DNA from: Croceicoccus mobilis
Lineage (GTDB): Bacteria > Pseudomonadota > Alphaproteobacteria > Sphingomonadales > Sphingomonadaceae
DNA: 64,000 nt
Assembly: GCF_001661965.1 (NCBI RefSeq)
Contig: NZ_LYWZ01000011.1
Coordinates: forward strand, 186,001-250,000
Direction: 5' to 3'
Under the pieces are notes generated by a model. The model ran no database searches and was not told the origin of the DNA. It was given only the letters and a program-made list of their open reading frames with translations. Position numbers and translations under genes: made by a program. Shown piece after piece: positions 63,213 through 64,000 of this stretch. How positions within the stretch are numbered: the stretch's first letter is position 1; every line of letters begins with the position of its first letter.

Positions 63213-64000
63213 TGCGCAACCTCCAGTTCCTGTTTCAGGCCAGCGCGATCCAGCTTGCCCGTCGCGCCGCGTGGCAGTTCGTCACGCCAATGGATGGTCT
63301 GCGGCAGCATATAGGCGGGAAGCTCCTTACGCAGGGCGGCGGCCAGTTGCTTGGTCACATCGCCCGTCGCATCCGGCGCCGCTCGCGCGATCAGGTGGAC
63401 CGCCTGTCCCAGCCTCTCATCCGGCAAACCCAGTGCCACGCATTCTGCGACAATGCCGGTGGCGATGGCCGCATCCTCGATCTCCTGCGGGCTGACGCGC
63501 TGGCCCAGCACCTTTATCATCGCGTCGCGCCTGCCCACGAAATAGAGCAGGCCATCCGCATCGCGCATCACACGGTCGCCCGACCACACCGCCGTGCCCC
63601 CATATTCGGACCACGCGGGGGCGGGCCGAAACCGCTCTGCCGTGCGCTCCGGGTCCTGCCAGTAGCCCTGCGCCACGAACGGGCCTGCATGCACCAGCTC
63701 GCCCTCCTCGCCCGGTTTCGCTGGCTGTCCGGCATCGTTCACGACCATGATCTCGACATATGGGACGGCCGTGCCGAATGACGTGGGGTGCGTGTCGATC
63801 AACGCCGGATCGAGGAAGGCGGATCGGAAGGCTTCGGTCAGGCCATACATGGCGAACAGGCGCGCATCGGGAAACGTCGCGCGCAGGCGGCGCACCAGCG
63901 GCTCTCCCAAGGCGCCTCCGGTATTGGTCAGGCGGCGCAGCGGGGCGATGGCGGCCTCGGGCCAGTCCTGCTCCAGCAATTGCACCCACAGCGGCGGGAC
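63209..64000 (-). CDS. AMP-forming acyl-CoA ligase, exosortase-A associated (truncated at window edge)
   Basis: Only the C-terminal 263 codons are visible; the frame continues past base 64000 and no start is seen. Adenylate-forming-enzyme motifs are clear: TNTGGALGEPLV, MYGLTEAFRS (A5-type), TAVWSGDRVMRDADGLLYFVGRRDAMIKVLGQR (A7/A8 region in pieces), and the C-terminal Lys in PRGATGKLDRAGLKQ. The stop overlaps the decarboxylase ATG. The pair matches the exosortase-A-associated ligase/decarboxylase unit, so this fragment marks the edge of an EPS/PEP-CTERM locus. Its true substrate is unknown. Confidence 0.88.
   Translation of the reverse strand, partial: VPPLWVQLLEQDWPEAAIAPLRRLTNTGGALGEPLVRRLRATFPDARLFAMYGLTEAFRSAFLDPALIDTHPTSFGTAVPYVEIMVVNDAGQPAKPGEEGELVHAGPFVAQGYWQDPERTAERFRPAPAWSEYGGTAVWSGDRVMRDADGLLYFVGRRDAMIKVLGQRVSPQEIEDAAIATGIVAECVALGLPDERLGQAVHLIARAAPDATGDVTKQLAAALRKELPAYMLPQTIHWRDELPRGATGKLDRAGLKQELEVAQ

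Noticed and set aside
1-64000. tRNA or rRNA genes, insertion sequences, prophage or integrative elements
   Set aside because: No cloverleaf-like sequences, transposase or integrase genes, or flanking repeats were noticed; all stretches are explained by housekeeping genes. A tRNA scan would be needed to exclude a missed tRNA.

Overview
The window is GC-rich, dense chromosomal core DNA from an alphaproteobacterium, most likely a sphingomonad (Sphingomonadales, perhaps Erythrobacteraceae). The assignment rests on gene order: trpGDC-moaC-moeA-lexA; gltX-gltA; a nuo operon ending in birA-coaX-rnj-DUF1467; rne divergent from amidase-PBP1A with prfB nearby; and exosortase-A-associated genes at the right edge. 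I saw no rRNA, tRNA, insertion sequence, prophage, CRISPR array or plasmid origin. Most ORFs opposite strong genes are GC-rich antisense shadows.

Left part (1-20 kb). The end of a PpiD-like periplasmic foldase precedes trpE-trpG-trpD-trpC, moaC and moeA, mostly joined by 1-4 base stop/start overlaps. lexA follows with its own sigma70-type promoter and an exact GTTC-N7-GTTC LexA box. A ComEC-family protein points back toward lexA; gltX-gltA and a 67-residue membrane protein follow, closed by a terminator. A three-gene minus-strand unit encodes a membrane protein with a possibly degenerate nucleotidyltransferase/CDP-alcohol transferase layout, an unrecognised protein and a histidine-kinase-like protein with no phosphoacceptor histidine. 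Divergent from it lies a 1147-residue coiled-coil protein with two N-terminal membrane segments and 29-residue repeats.

Middle (20-39 kb). A long minus-strand operon runs nuoA-B-C-D-(NTF2-like)-E-(58 aa)-(44 aa)-F-G-H-I-J-K-L-M-N-birA-coaX-rnj-DUF1467. It encodes complex I, biotin ligase, type III pantothenate kinase and RNase J. Three small non-canonical genes are translationally coupled inside it.

Right-middle (39-53 kb). A prepilin peptidase and SH3-like exported protein, a D-2-hydroxyacid dehydrogenase, then a minus-strand run amidase-PBP1A-exported peroxiredoxin-prfB-lipoprotein methyltransferase-nitronate monooxygenase-like protein-GFA protein. rne is divergent from the amidase behind a 683-base hairpin-rich gap.

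Right end (53-64 kb). A cluster of SDR, two nucleotidyltransferases, a CDP-alcohol phosphotransferase with an N-terminal extension, a HIT protein and a flippase suggests an uncharacterised phosphodiester-linked lipid or surface molecule. Then come sdhB, a hotdog thioesterase, zapE and pirin, and finally a PLP decarboxylase and acyl-CoA ligase of the exosortase-A type, the edge of an exopolysaccharide/PEP-CTERM locus that continues outside the window.
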